8,771 bases of DNA, taken from assembly GCA_005880175.1 (NCBI GenBank), contig VBJR01000103.1, positions 1 to 8,771 of the forward strand, written 5' to 3'. This stretch comes from Chloroflexota bacterium. GTDB taxonomy: Bacteria; Chloroflexota; Dormibacteria; Dormibacterales; Dormibacteraceae. The notes beneath the pieces were generated by a model. That model did no database searches, was not told the origin of the DNA, and saw only the letters and a list, made by a program, of their open reading frames with translations. Shown here one piece after another: positions 1 to 5,471 of this stretch; position 1 is the stretch's first letter; every line of letters starts with the position of its first letter. A program made the translations under genes and the position numbers.

Positions 1-1
1 C

Positions 2-1375
2 GCGCGCTCGGGCGGCGGCTCCGACGGCCGGCTCGCCTACTGGAACGTCAGCCACTACCCGCTGTGCGGCCCGGCCGGCCGGGTCACCCACGTCCTCACG
101 TTCACGGTGGACGTCACCGACCAGGCGTCCGTGCGCGCCCGCATGCGCGAGGCCCAGCAGCGCGTGCTGGCCGGCGTCGGCGGCATGGCCCGCCGCCTCA
201 GCGGCCAGGGCGGCGTGGCGGCCTTCTTCGACGGTCTGACGGACGCGCTGACCGACCTGGTGCCGGCGGCCCGCGCCGCGTTCTGGCTGTACGACCCCGG
301 CACCGAGACGATCTCGCCGCAGGACGGCGCGGCCGGGTTCACGGACGAGCAGCTCGAGGGGCTGCGCGGCGTCCCCTGCTCGCCGGACGGCGAGGGCCTG
401 GCCGAGCGCATCGTGTTCCACGACCTGGTCCTGCGCGACCAGGTGGAGGGGGTGCTCGCCGAGGCGACCGCGTACCGGTCGGCACTGCAGGCGGTGGGGG
501 TCGCCGACACGATCTCGATGGCCTGGCGGTCGGGCGGCCACCGGCTCGGGGCGGTGGGCGTGTACGACTCGACCCGGCCGTCGGGGTTCAGCGAGGAGGA
601 CGTCTGGGTGCTCCAGGCCGCGGTCACGGCGGCGGCGCTGGTGTGGGAGCACCGGCAGGCCGACGCGGCGCTGGCCGAGCTGCGGGAGCGCGAGGCGGCC
701 AGCCTGCGCCAGCAGATCGAGCAGTCGATGGAGCTCGAGCAGCTGAAGACGGACTTCCTGAGGCTGGCCTCGCACGAGCTGCGGGGGCCGCTGGGCGTGG
801 TCCGCGGCTACATCTCGATGATGGAGGACGGCACGCTGGAGCCCGTCGAGGAGAACATCGGACCGGTCCTGCCGCTGGACGACAGCGCGCTCCAGCTCCA
901 GCTGGCCCGGCTCGACCTCCGCGACGTGGTGCACGAGGCGGTCCGGTCGCTGGAGCCGCTGGCGGGCGAGCGGCACCGGCTGGTGACGGACATGCCGGGA
1001 GCGCCGGTCGAGGTCATGGGCGACCGGTCCCGGCTGAGCATGGTCGTCACCAACCTGGTGCACAACGCGCTCAAATACTCGCCGAACGGCGGCGAGGTGC
1101 GCGTCACCTGCGGCGCCACGGCGGACGGCCGGGCGGAGGTGTCGGTCACGGACCAGGGCGTGGGCATCGCGGCGGAGGACCAGGACCGCCTGTTCACCCG
1201 GTTCGGCCGCATCGTGACGCCGGAGACGGCGGGGATCGCCGGCACGGGCCTGGGCCTCTACCTGGCCCGAGACCTGGCCCACCGCCACGGCGGCGACGTG
1301 GCGGTGGCATCGGAGCGCGGCCGCGGCAGCACGTTCACGTTGTCGGTGCCGCTGGCCCTAGCCCCGGACCGGTAG
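2..1375 (+). CDS. Sensor histidine kinase (PAS-GAF-HisKA-HATPase), 5' end outside the window
   Basis: The frame is open from the first bases, so the gene starts upstream; an apparent GTG at 107 lies inside the PAS end and is not the start. With codon 1 at base 2, about codons 10-40 read as the C-terminal strands of a PAS domain (YWNVSHYPL, then FTVDVTDQ). A GAF-like domain runs from about 70 to 215 and a Glu/Gln-rich coiled coil from about 218 to 248. The HisKA H-box SHELRGPL follows, with the phospho-accepting His at bases 773-775. The HATPase domain has the N-box (TNLVHNALKYSP), G1 (DQGVGIA) and G2 (GTGLGLYLA). I see no transmembrane segment in the visible part, so it is probably a cytosolic or PAS-sensing kinase. 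It would autophosphorylate and pass phosphate to an unseen response regulator. Oddly, only about 25 residues separate the first DHp helix (end EDGTL) from the DLRDVV strand, so most of the second DHp helix seems to be missing (see findings). Confidence 0.93.
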   Translation, partial: ARSGGGSDGRLAYWNVSHYPLCGPAGRVTHVLTFTVDVTDQASVRARMREAQQRVLAGVGGMARRLSGQGGVAAFFDGLTDALTDLVPAARAAFWLYDPGTETISPQDGAAGFTDEQLEGLRGVPCSPDGEGLAERIVFHDLVLRDQVEGVLAEATAYRSALQAVGVADTISMAWRSGGHRLGAVGVYDSTRPSGFSEEDVWVLQAAVTAAALVWEHRQADAALAELREREAASLRQQIEQSMELEQLKTDFLRLASHELRGPLGVVRGYISMMEDGTLEPVEENIGPVLPLDDSALQLQLARLDLRDVVHEAVRSLEPLAGERHRLVTDMPGAPVEVMGDRSRLSMVVTNLVHNALKYSPNGGEVRVTCGATADGRAEVSVTDQGVGIAAEDQDRLFTRFGRIVTPETAGIAGTGLGLYLARDLAHRHGGDVAVASERGRGSTFTLSVPLALAPDR

Positions 1376-1378
1376 CCT
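1373..1378 (+). promoter_or_regulatory. Candidate -10 element (TAGCCT) for the RibD-like gene
   Basis: TAGCCT fits TANNNT and ends 8 nt before the ATG at 1387. Its first three bases are the TAG stop of the kinase gene. No clear -35 lies 16-18 nt upstream, and the only Shine-Dalgarno-like bases (AGGG at 1380-1383) sit 3 nt from the ATG, which is too close. A leaderless transcript starting at or near the ATG would fit. The same arrangement recurs before other genes in the window. Confidence 0.4.
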
Positions 1379-1386
1379 CAGGGCGC

Positions 1387-2502
1387 ATGGCGCGCCCCTA
1401 CGTGCTCCTCAGCGTCGCGATGTCCCTGGATGGGCGCATCGACCACCGGGGGCCGAGCCGGCTGGTCCTCTCCAACGAGGCCGACCTCGACCGCGTGGAC
1501 GCGGAGCGGGCGGAGAGCGACGCCATCCTGGTGGGGGCCGGCACGCTGCGCCGCGACGATCCGCGCCTCCTCGTCCGCTCGCCGGCGCGGCGCGCCGAGC
1601 GGGTCCGCCGGGGCCGGCCCGCCAGCCCGACCAGGGTCGCCGTGGCCAGGGGCGACCTCGACCCGGCGCTCCGGTTCTTCACCGAGGGCGACGGCGTCGA
1701 GAGGCTGGTCTACGCCCCCGCCGGGGCCGCCGGCCGCCTCCGGGACCGGCTGGGCGGCGCCGCCACGGTCCTCGCCGCCGGGGATCCGCTCGACCTGGAG
1801 ATCGCCCTGGCCGACCTCCACGACCGCCGCATCCGGCGGCTGATGGTCGAGGGCGGCACCACGATCAGCACCGGGTTCCTGGCCGCCGGCCTCGTGGACG
1901 AGCTCCACCTCGCCGTGGCCCCCCTGCTCGTCGGCGACCCCGCCGCCCCGCCGTTCGTGCGGGCCGGCATCCCCCCGCTGCGGGTCACGCTGGCGGAGGT
2001 GCGGCCGGTCGGCGACGTGGCGCTGCTCCGCTACCTCCTGACGGAGGCCGCCCGTGACCGCCACTGGCTCCAGGCGGCCATCGACCTGTCGCGGCGGTGC
2101 CCGCCGTCGGCCACCGCCTACTCGGTCGGCGCGATCATCGTCGGCGCGGACGGCGAGGTGCTCGCCCGCGGCCACTCCCGTGAGAGCGATCCCACCATCC
2201 ACGCCGAGGAGGCCGCCCTGGCCCGGCTCGCCGGCGGCGCGGCCCGAGGCGCCACCCTCTACAGCTCGCTGGAGCCCTGCAGCCTGCGCCGGTCACGGCC
2301 GCTGAGCTGCGCCCGGCTGATCCGCGACGCCGGCATCGGCCGCGTCGTGTTCGCGCTGCGCGAGCCGGCCCTGTTCGTGGACTGCCGGGGCGCGGAGGAG
2401 CTGGCCGAGGCCGGCGTCGCGGTGGTCGAGCTCCCGGACCTGGGTGAGCAGGTCCGGGAGGTCAACGCCCACCTGCTCAGCGGGAACCCCCGGATGCCGT
2501 GA
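1387..2502 (+). CDS. RibD-like fusion in reversed order: reductase (RibD_C) then zinc deaminase
   Basis: The protein has 371 residues. About residues 3-215 are a RibD C-terminal/DHFR-like reductase: SVAMSLDGRID at the N-terminus, DAILVGAGTLRRDDPRL for NADPH binding, and the family signature LMVEGGTTISTGFL followed by VDELHLAVAPLLVG. About residues 222-371 are a cytidine-deaminase-fold domain with the zinc site H272-A-E274 (E274 as proton shuttle) and EPC298 followed ten residues later by C308, as in riboflavin deaminases. The two activities match the deaminase (EC 3.5.4.26) and reductase (EC 1.1.1.193) steps of riboflavin synthesis, but canonical RibD has the deaminase first. No other rib gene is visible, so the substrate could be a related pyrimidine or purine intermediate in secondary metabolism. 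The start is the first ATG after the kinase stop, 11 nt away, and the reductase domain begins there directly. Confidence 0.9.
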   Translation: MARPYVLLSVAMSLDGRIDHRGPSRLVLSNEADLDRVDAERAESDAILVGAGTLRRDDPRLLVRSPARRAERVRRGRPASPTRVAVARGDLDPALRFFTEGDGVERLVYAPAGAAGRLRDRLGGAATVLAAGDPLDLEIALADLHDRRIRRLMVEGGTTISTGFLAAGLVDELHLAVAPLLVGDPAAPPFVRAGIPPLRVTLAEVRPVGDVALLRYLLTEAARDRHWLQAAIDLSRRCPPSATAYSVGAIIVGADGEVLARGHSRESDPTIHAEEAALARLAGGAARGATLYSSLEPCSLRRSRPLSCARLIRDAGIGRVVFALREPALFVDCRGAEELAEAGVAVVELPDLGEQVREVNAHLLSGNPRMP

Positions 2503-2604
2503 GCACGGGCTCCGCTTCAGGCCCGAAGGGATGCGCCGCAGGCGCCCGAACGTCCCGGGGAAAGAGGGGGGTTCCGGAAGGGGGGCCTGCCCCACTCGCC
2601 CGGA
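2503..2604. terminator. Convergent intergenic spacer with weak hairpins
   Basis: This 102-bp gap separates two convergent genes, so termination is expected from both sides. I see GCGCC-GCA-GGCGC (2533-2545), GGGG-CCTG-CCCC (2582-2593) and, just inside the minus gene's end, ATCAGCG-GA-CGCTGAT (2604-2619), which spans the epimerase stop codon. None is followed by a convincing T tract on either strand. Termination here is therefore inferred mainly from gene orientation. Confidence 0.3.
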
Positions 2605-3564
2605 TCAGCGGACGCTGATTCCCCAGCTCCCCGAGACGTGCTCGCCGGGCTCGAGGACGAGCACGCCGAGCCCGTTGCGGAACGCGTCGGGGGCGCACGT
2701 CATCGGCTCGATCCCGATGCTGCGGCGCCGCTCGTCCGCGGCCAGGCCGTCGCCGGTGAACAGCATCAGGTAGTCGAAGTGGCCGTCCATCCAGACCGTG
2801 ACGCGCCGGCCGCCGTCGCCGCTGCCCAGCTCGGCCCGCGCGATGCCACCGCGGTCACGCTCGAGCCCGGTGAACGCGGTGTCCATCGCGACGCCTTCCA
2901 GGCGGCGCGGCTCGCGGAAGTCGTAGCTGGTGCCGGCCACGCTCAGCAGCCGGCCCGTTGGGATCTTCCGCTGGTCGGCCTCCAGCCACTGCTCGGCGTC
3001 CACGTGGAGCGTCGACGCGTCGATGCCGCCCAGCTCGGCCCGCACGTACGGGTGCATGCCGGCGCCGTACGGCGCGGGTGTGCTGCCGGCGTTCTCGGCT
3101 CGGACGGTGACCCTGAGGCCGGCGTCCGACAGCTCGTACACCAGCTCGAGGAGCAGCGTGAACGGATATCCGGACTGGGGCCACAGCACGTGGCCGAGCC
3201 GGGCCCGCGACGGCCCGATGTCGAGCAGGTCCCAGCTGCTCCAGCGGACCAGGCCGTGGATCGCGTTGGCGAGGTCCGGCTCGGTGAGCGGCAGCTGGAA
3301 CGTCTCGCCGCCGAACTCGTAGCGGCCGTCGGCGATGCGGTTCGGCCAGGGCGCCAGGACCTGGCCGCGGCCCACCCGCGCCATCTCGTCGACCCCGTAG
3401 CCGTCGAGCACCGGGAAGCCGTCCGCACCGTACTCGCGCAGGCCGCCGCCCACCTGGACGATGGTGGCGTGCTGGTCGCCGTGCGAGATGCGGTACTGCG
3501 CCCCGGTCGCGTGCCGGATCGCCTCCGCAGTCACGTCAGAAGGATATCGAGACATGGAGACCAT
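2605..3564 (-). CDS. Aldose 1-epimerase (galactose mutarotase) family protein
   Basis: The protein has 319 residues, normal for the family. It would interconvert alpha and beta anomers of a hexose in the cytoplasm. Family landmarks are all present, counted from the ATG at 3564: the substrate-binding N75-R76 in GQVLAPWPNRI, H103 in NAIHGLVR, the general acid H171 in GMHPY, D228 in MDTAF, and the catalytic base E286 in IGIEPMTCAPDAF. No signal peptide is seen. The sugar specificity cannot be read from the sequence; it resembles the broad actinobacterial epimerase group more than a gal-operon GalM, and no other sugar genes are adjacent. Two starts are possible. The ATG at 3564 has GAGAAAGG ending 3 nt upstream; the ATG at 3555 (MSRYPSD) places that purine run 12 nt away. 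I kept 3564, with little confidence between them. Confidence 0.9.
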   Translation of the reverse strand: MVSMSRYPSDVTAEAIRHATGAQYRISHGDQHATIVQVGGGLREYGADGFPVLDGYGVDEMARVGRGQVLAPWPNRIADGRYEFGGETFQLPLTEPDLANAIHGLVRWSSWDLLDIGPSRARLGHVLWPQSGYPFTLLLELVYELSDAGLRVTVRAENAGSTPAPYGAGMHPYVRAELGGIDASTLHVDAEQWLEADQRKIPTGRLLSVAGTSYDFREPRRLEGVAMDTAFTGLERDRGGIARAELGSGDGGRRVTVWMDGHFDYLMLFTGDGLAADERRRSIGIEPMTCAPDAFRNGLGVLVLEPGEHVSGSWGISVR

Positions 3565-3576
3565 CAGCCTTTCTCG

Positions 3577-3604
3577 TTGTCAGGACTAGCACTTTATCTA
3601 TATC
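3577..3604 (+). promoter_or_regulatory. Candidate promoter for the stress-protein gene
   Basis: TTGTCA (3577-3582), a 16-bp spacer and TATATC (3599-3604) resemble a housekeeping -35/-10 pair. They lie in an AT-rich island between two divergent genes that stands out from the GC-rich surroundings. The predicted start of transcription falls near 3611-3612, exactly at the ATG of 3612 and 18 nt before the preferred ATG at 3630. On the minus strand, TAAAGT (3596-3591) could be the -10 of the epimerase gene, giving a leader of about 20 nt. Confidence 0.45.
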
Positions 3605-3629
3605 TCATGCTATGTGGTTCTATGGAGGT

Positions 3630-4166
3630 ATGGCAGACAAGGGATCCCTGCCGACGATCGTTGGAGCATTCCGCGACCAGGCCGCCGCCGAGGCGGCCGT
3701 CCACCGGCTGAACGAGGCCGACTTCGGCCCGAGAGAGATCGGCCTGCTCGCCTCCGGCCAGGCGGACGAGCCCAGCTCCCTGAAGGCGCAGGCGGCGGGC
3801 GTCGCCACCGGCGGCGTGCTGGGCGGGGTCGCGGGAGTCATCCTGGGCGCGGCCACCGTCGGTGCCATCCCCGGCATCGGCCCCGGGCTGGCCGCGGGCG
3901 CCATCGTGCCGGTGGTGGTGCTCGGCGCGACCGGGGCGAGCGCGGGCGCCACGATGGGCTCGCTCTTCGTGGCCGCGAGCACGCAGGACCAGGGCCTCCA
4001 CTATGTGCAGGAGGTGCGCTCCGGCCGGGCCCTGGTCACCGTGACGTCCGACCGCACCGACCAGGCCCTGGCGGCGCTCGAGTCCGCGGGCGCGCTCGAG
4101 GTCGCCGACGTCGGCCGCAGCGACACCGCCGAAAAGCTCGCGGAGGAGGACCCCGGCCAGCCCTAG
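3630..4166 (+). CDS. General stress protein, YflT/17M-like fold with glycine-zipper hydrophobic insert
   Basis: The protein has 178 residues from the ATG at 3630. Residues 8-42 (PTIVGAF, then AAAEAAVHRL and IGLLAS) form a beta-alpha-beta unit typical of the heat-induced/general-stress YflT-like family. Residues 57-113 are a Gly/Ala/Val stretch with repeated GxxxG spacing and a central IPGIGPG turn. Residues 118-165 return to the soluble fold (LHYVQEVRSGRALVTV, then TDQALAALESAGA). The insert may pack as a membrane hairpin; the molecular role of the family is unknown. Start choice is uncertain. GGAGG (3624-3628) is only 1 nt from the ATG at 3630, too close for ordinary use. An in-frame ATG at 3612 would add six residues (MWFYGG) and could be a leaderless start, but those codons look unlike the rest of the gene. 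Confidence 0.82.
   Translation: MADKGSLPTIVGAFRDQAAAEAAVHRLNEADFGPREIGLLASGQADEPSSLKAQAAGVATGGVLGGVAGVILGAATVGAIPGIGPGLAAGAIVPVVVLGATGASAGATMGSLFVAASTQDQGLHYVQEVRSGRALVTVTSDRTDQALAALESAGALEVADVGRSDTAEKLAEEDPGQP
4163..4166. other. Shared CTAG: overlapping stop codons of convergent genes
   Basis: The palindrome CTAG holds the plus-strand TAG (4164-4166) of the stress-protein gene and the minus-strand TAG (4165-4163) of the BON gene. No non-coding spacer remains, so any terminator for either gene must lie inside the other's coding sequence. The two transcripts would overlap at their 3' ends. Confidence 0.9.
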
Positions 4167-4573
4167 CCGGCGCGGCCCGCGACCTGGAGCTGGCTCTCGA
4201 CGCCGGCCACGCCCGCCACGCGGCCGGCCGTCTCGACGAGCTCGCGCTCCTGCTCGGCGCTCCCCACCTCGCCGCGCAGCACCACCTGGCCGTCGATGAC
4301 CTCGGTCTCGACGGCGCCACGGCGGAGCTCGGGCAGGCCGAGGAGCGCGCGCTCCACGCGGGTGAGCAGGCTCAGGTCGTCGTCGGGGCGGGAGACGAGC
4401 GGCACGTCGAGGCGGGCCAGGGCGGAGCGAGCCCGGTCCTGCACCTCCAGCGCCAGGTCGTGGGCCTGGGCCTGGAGGCGCGCCCGCCGGGAGGCGCCGT
4501 GCTCCGGGTCCAGGAAGTACGCGGCCGCCGCTCCGACGGCGCCGGCGATCAGCACGCTGCGGATCCTCACCAT
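4163..4573 (-). CDS. Membrane-anchored BON domain protein
   Basis: The protein has 136 residues. Residues 5-20 (RSVLIAGAVGAAAAYF) form one N-terminal membrane segment followed by FLDPEHGASRRARL, a motif common in small YtxH/BON-type envelope proteins. Residues about 28-55 are an Ala/Arg/Glu-rich helix. Residues about 70-131 are a BON domain with the typical order: RVERALLGLPEL, then VETEVIDGQVVLRGEVGS, then a helix and VAGVAGVESQL. BON domains bind phospholipid or other envelope ligands and are often induced by osmotic or envelope stress. The convergent neighbour is also a stress-type protein with a membrane-like insert, which is suggestive but does not show joint function. The ATG at 4573 has no Shine-Dalgarno site; TACAGT lies 6 nt upstream. 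A GTG at 4570 is an alternative start. Confidence 0.88.
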   Translation of the reverse strand: MVRIRSVLIAGAVGAAAAYFLDPEHGASRRARLQAQAHDLALEVQDRARSALARLDVPLVSRPDDDLSLLTRVERALLGLPELRRGAVETEVIDGQVVLRGEVGSAEQERELVETAGRVAGVAGVESQLQVAGRAG

Positions 4574-4579
4574 GCGCGA

Positions 4580-4585
4580 ACTGTA
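4580..4585 (-). promoter_or_regulatory. Candidate -10 element (TACAGT) for the BON gene
   Basis: On the minus strand TACAGT is followed by six bases (TCGCGC) and then the ATG at 4573. It fits TANNNT and would give a leaderless message. No clear -35 is visible at the expected distance. Confidence 0.4.
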
Positions 4586-4625
4586 CGGCCGGCGCGGGCC
4601 AGCCCGGCGGCCTGGAACGACAAAT

Positions 4626-4654
4626 GGGGGAGGCCCGGGGTCAGGGCCTCCCCC
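4626..4654 (-). terminator. Perfect 11-bp hairpin, terminator-like on the minus strand
   Basis: GGGGGAGGCCC and GGGCCTCCCCC flank a 7-nt loop with no mismatch. On the minus strand the hairpin is followed by ATTTGTCGTT, moderately T-rich; on the plus strand it is followed by GC-rich DNA. It lies between two divergent genes, so neither annotated gene needs a terminator here. That points to an extra transcript or an attenuator. Confidence 0.55.
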
Positions 4655-4751
4655 CAGCGTGGGTGGATGCCGGCATACAGCCGGCGCACGGGGGGTGTAG
4701 GTCTGTCCTGGGTGGCGGCGGCCCCGGCACCGCCCGTGTCGGACGAAGCAT
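4641..4751 (-). CDS. Possible 36-codon leader ORF, unproven
   Basis: ATG at 4751 (in the loop of the CGAAGC hairpin) opens 36 codons ending at TGA (4643-4641), which lies exactly in the loop of the terminator-like hairpin. It encodes VPGPPPPR at about residues 8-15, a four-proline run of the kind that slows ribosomes, and a Cys-Ala-Gly-Cys pair at 22-25. A weak GAAG lies 6 nt before the ATG. A ribosome on this ORF would cover the 5' arm of the terminator hairpin, which would suit attenuation. In DNA this GC-rich, a 36-codon frame also arises by chance, so this is a candidate only. Confidence 0.2.
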   Translation of the reverse strand: MLRPTRAVPGPPPPRTDLHPPCAGCMPASTHAGGRP

Positions 4752-4762
4752 TGAGAGCTTCG
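4744..4762. repeat. Inverted repeat CGAAGC-N7-GCTTCG
   Basis: A perfect 6-bp inverted repeat with a 7-nt spacer, just downstream of the minus-strand promoter and about 45 bp before the UdgX start. It may be an RNA hairpin near the 5' end of the minus transcript, or a DNA operator. It does not match the usual actinobacterial LexA box. Confidence 0.4.
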
Positions 4763-4775
4763 AGACTATGCGCTT

Positions 4776-4804
4776 ATCTTAGTGCGCTATTGATACATTG
4801 TCAA
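4776..4804 (-). promoter_or_regulatory. Strong sigma-70-type promoter on the minus strand
   Basis: TTGACA (4804-4799) is a perfect -35 consensus. It is followed by a 17-bp spacer and TAAGAT (4781-4776), which fits TANNNT. Transcription would run left, away from UdgX and towards the BON gene. Its -35 overlaps the -10 proposed for UdgX by one base, so the two divergent promoters may compete. Confidence 0.6.
4794..4799 (+). promoter_or_regulatory. Candidate -10 element (TACATT) for the UdgX gene
   Basis: TACATT lies 6 nt before the ATG at 4806, and no Shine-Dalgarno site is present. This fits a leaderless transcript. The surrounding 40 bp are unusually AT-rich for this window. No good -35 is seen. 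Confidence 0.4.
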
Positions 4805-4805
4805 C

Positions 4806-5459
4806 ATGATGACCGCTGGAGAAAATGGCATCGGGCCACCCGCCGAGGAGCTCCTGCCGCGGACGCGCGCGATCCCGGACCTGCGGCGGGCGGCCGCAGG
4901 CTGCCGGGCGTGCGAGCTGTGGCGGACCGGCACGCGGACGGTGTTCGGCGAGGGCGCCGAGCGCGCCCCCCTGATGCTGGTGGGCGAGCAGCCGGGCGAC
5001 CGCGAGGACGTGGCCGGGCGGCCGTTCGTCGGGCCCGCCGGCGCCGTCCTGGACCGGGCGCTGCGCGATGCCGGGATCGATCGCGACGCCGTGTACCTGA
5101 CCAACGCGGTCAAGCACTTCCGCTGGGTCCCGCGGGGCAAGCGGCGGCTCCACCAGAAGCCGGACGCCGCGCACGTGTCCGCGTGCCGGCCCTGGTTGGT
5201 GGCCGAACTGGAGGCCGTGCGGCCGCGGCTGGTCGTGTGCCTGGGGGCGACGGCGGTCCTGGCGGTGCTCGGCCCATCGCCGCGGGTCCTGCGCGATCGC
5301 GGCCGGATGTTCCCCATCGAATCCGGCCCGCCGGCGATGCCCACGGTGCACCCCTCGTCGATCCTGCGGGCAGCCGGCGACGACGATCGCGAGAGCGCAT
5401 ACCGGGACTTCGTCGCCGACCTCCGGATCGCCGCGCGCCGGCTGACCGCGAGCGTGTAG
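4806..5459 (+). CDS. udgX: UdgX-type uracil-DNA glycosylase (Fe-S, forms covalent uracil-DNA adduct)
   Basis: The protein has 217 residues, close to known UdgX proteins. The UDG motif 1 is GEQPGDREDVAGRPFVGPAG (E61, Q62). The UdgX-specific insertion after TNAVKHFRW reads GKRRLHQKP, with K112-R113-R114 and H116; in the characterised mycobacterial enzyme (KRRIH) this His attacks the deoxyribose and stays bonded to DNA. Motif 2 is VHPSSIL with H182. Four cysteines (C33, C36, C127, C145) suit a 4Fe-4S cluster. The expected role is tight or irreversible binding to uracil in DNA, a repair or protective function in the cytoplasm. Leu replaces Ile inside the KRRIH motif, a mild change. ATG codons at 4806 and 4809 are both possible starts. 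The next gene follows after 12 nt. Confidence 0.94.
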   Translation: MMTAGENGIGPPAEELLPRTRAIPDLRRAAAGCRACELWRTGTRTVFGEGAERAPLMLVGEQPGDREDVAGRPFVGPAGAVLDRALRDAGIDRDAVYLTNAVKHFRWVPRGKRRLHQKPDAAHVSACRPWLVAELEAVRPRLVVCLGATAVLAVLGPSPRVLRDRGRMFPIESGPPAMPTVHPSSILRAAGDDDRESAYRDFVADLRIAARRLTASV

Positions 5460-5462
5460 GCT
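5457..5462 (+). promoter_or_regulatory. Candidate -10 element (TAGGCT) for the Ldh_2-family gene
   Basis: TAGGCT fits TANNNT, begins with the TAG stop of the UdgX gene and ends 9 nt before the ATG at 5472. No Shine-Dalgarno site is seen in the gap. Cotranscription from the UdgX promoter is also possible. Confidence 0.35.
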
Positions 5463-5471
5463 GCCACCGGC

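Larger units (their letters stand above)
4618..4769 (-). ncRNA. Candidate small RNA or attenuated leader upstream of the BON gene
   Basis: A good minus-strand promoter (TTGACA 4804-4799, 17-bp spacer, TAAGAT 4781-4776) predicts a transcript starting near 4769. It would first form CGAAGC/GCTTCG (4762-4757 with 4749-4744). Next it could fold CCCCCC (4695-4690) onto GGGGGG (4655-4650), enclosing GTG/CAC and a GCCGGC/GCCGGC hairpin (4685-4680 with 4674-4669). Alternatively, GGGGGAGGCCC (4654-4644) pairs perfectly with GGGCCTCCCCC (4636-4626), followed by ATTTGTCGTT, which resembles an intrinsic terminator. The same G run serves both folds, so they exclude each other, as in a terminator/antiterminator switch. 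The RNA would be about 150 nt if terminated there, or a roughly 195-nt leader of the BON gene if read through. This does not match any RNA family I recognise. Structure and promoter are visible in the sequence; function is inferred. Confidence 0.45.

Noticed and set aside
64..1386. Long open frame in phase with the RibD-like gene, suggesting a fused protein of 812 residues
   Set aside because: This stretch translates into low-complexity Arg/Gly/Pro/Ala sequence and lies over the kinase, whose frame has clear PAS, GAF, HisKA and HATPase motifs.
2638..3711. Plus-strand open frame opposite the epimerase
   Set aside because: Antisense shadow; the epimerase on the minus strand has all catalytic residues.
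4744..4762. LexA/SOS box before UdgX
   Set aside because: The inverted repeat is CGAAGC-N7-GCTTCG, not the GAAC-N4-GTTC type of actinobacterial LexA, and the spacer is too long.
4626..4769. 6C RNA (actinobacterial RNA with two C-rich loops)
   Set aside because: There is a run of six C on the minus strand, but it is not in a hairpin loop with a second similar loop; it pairs better with the downstream G run.
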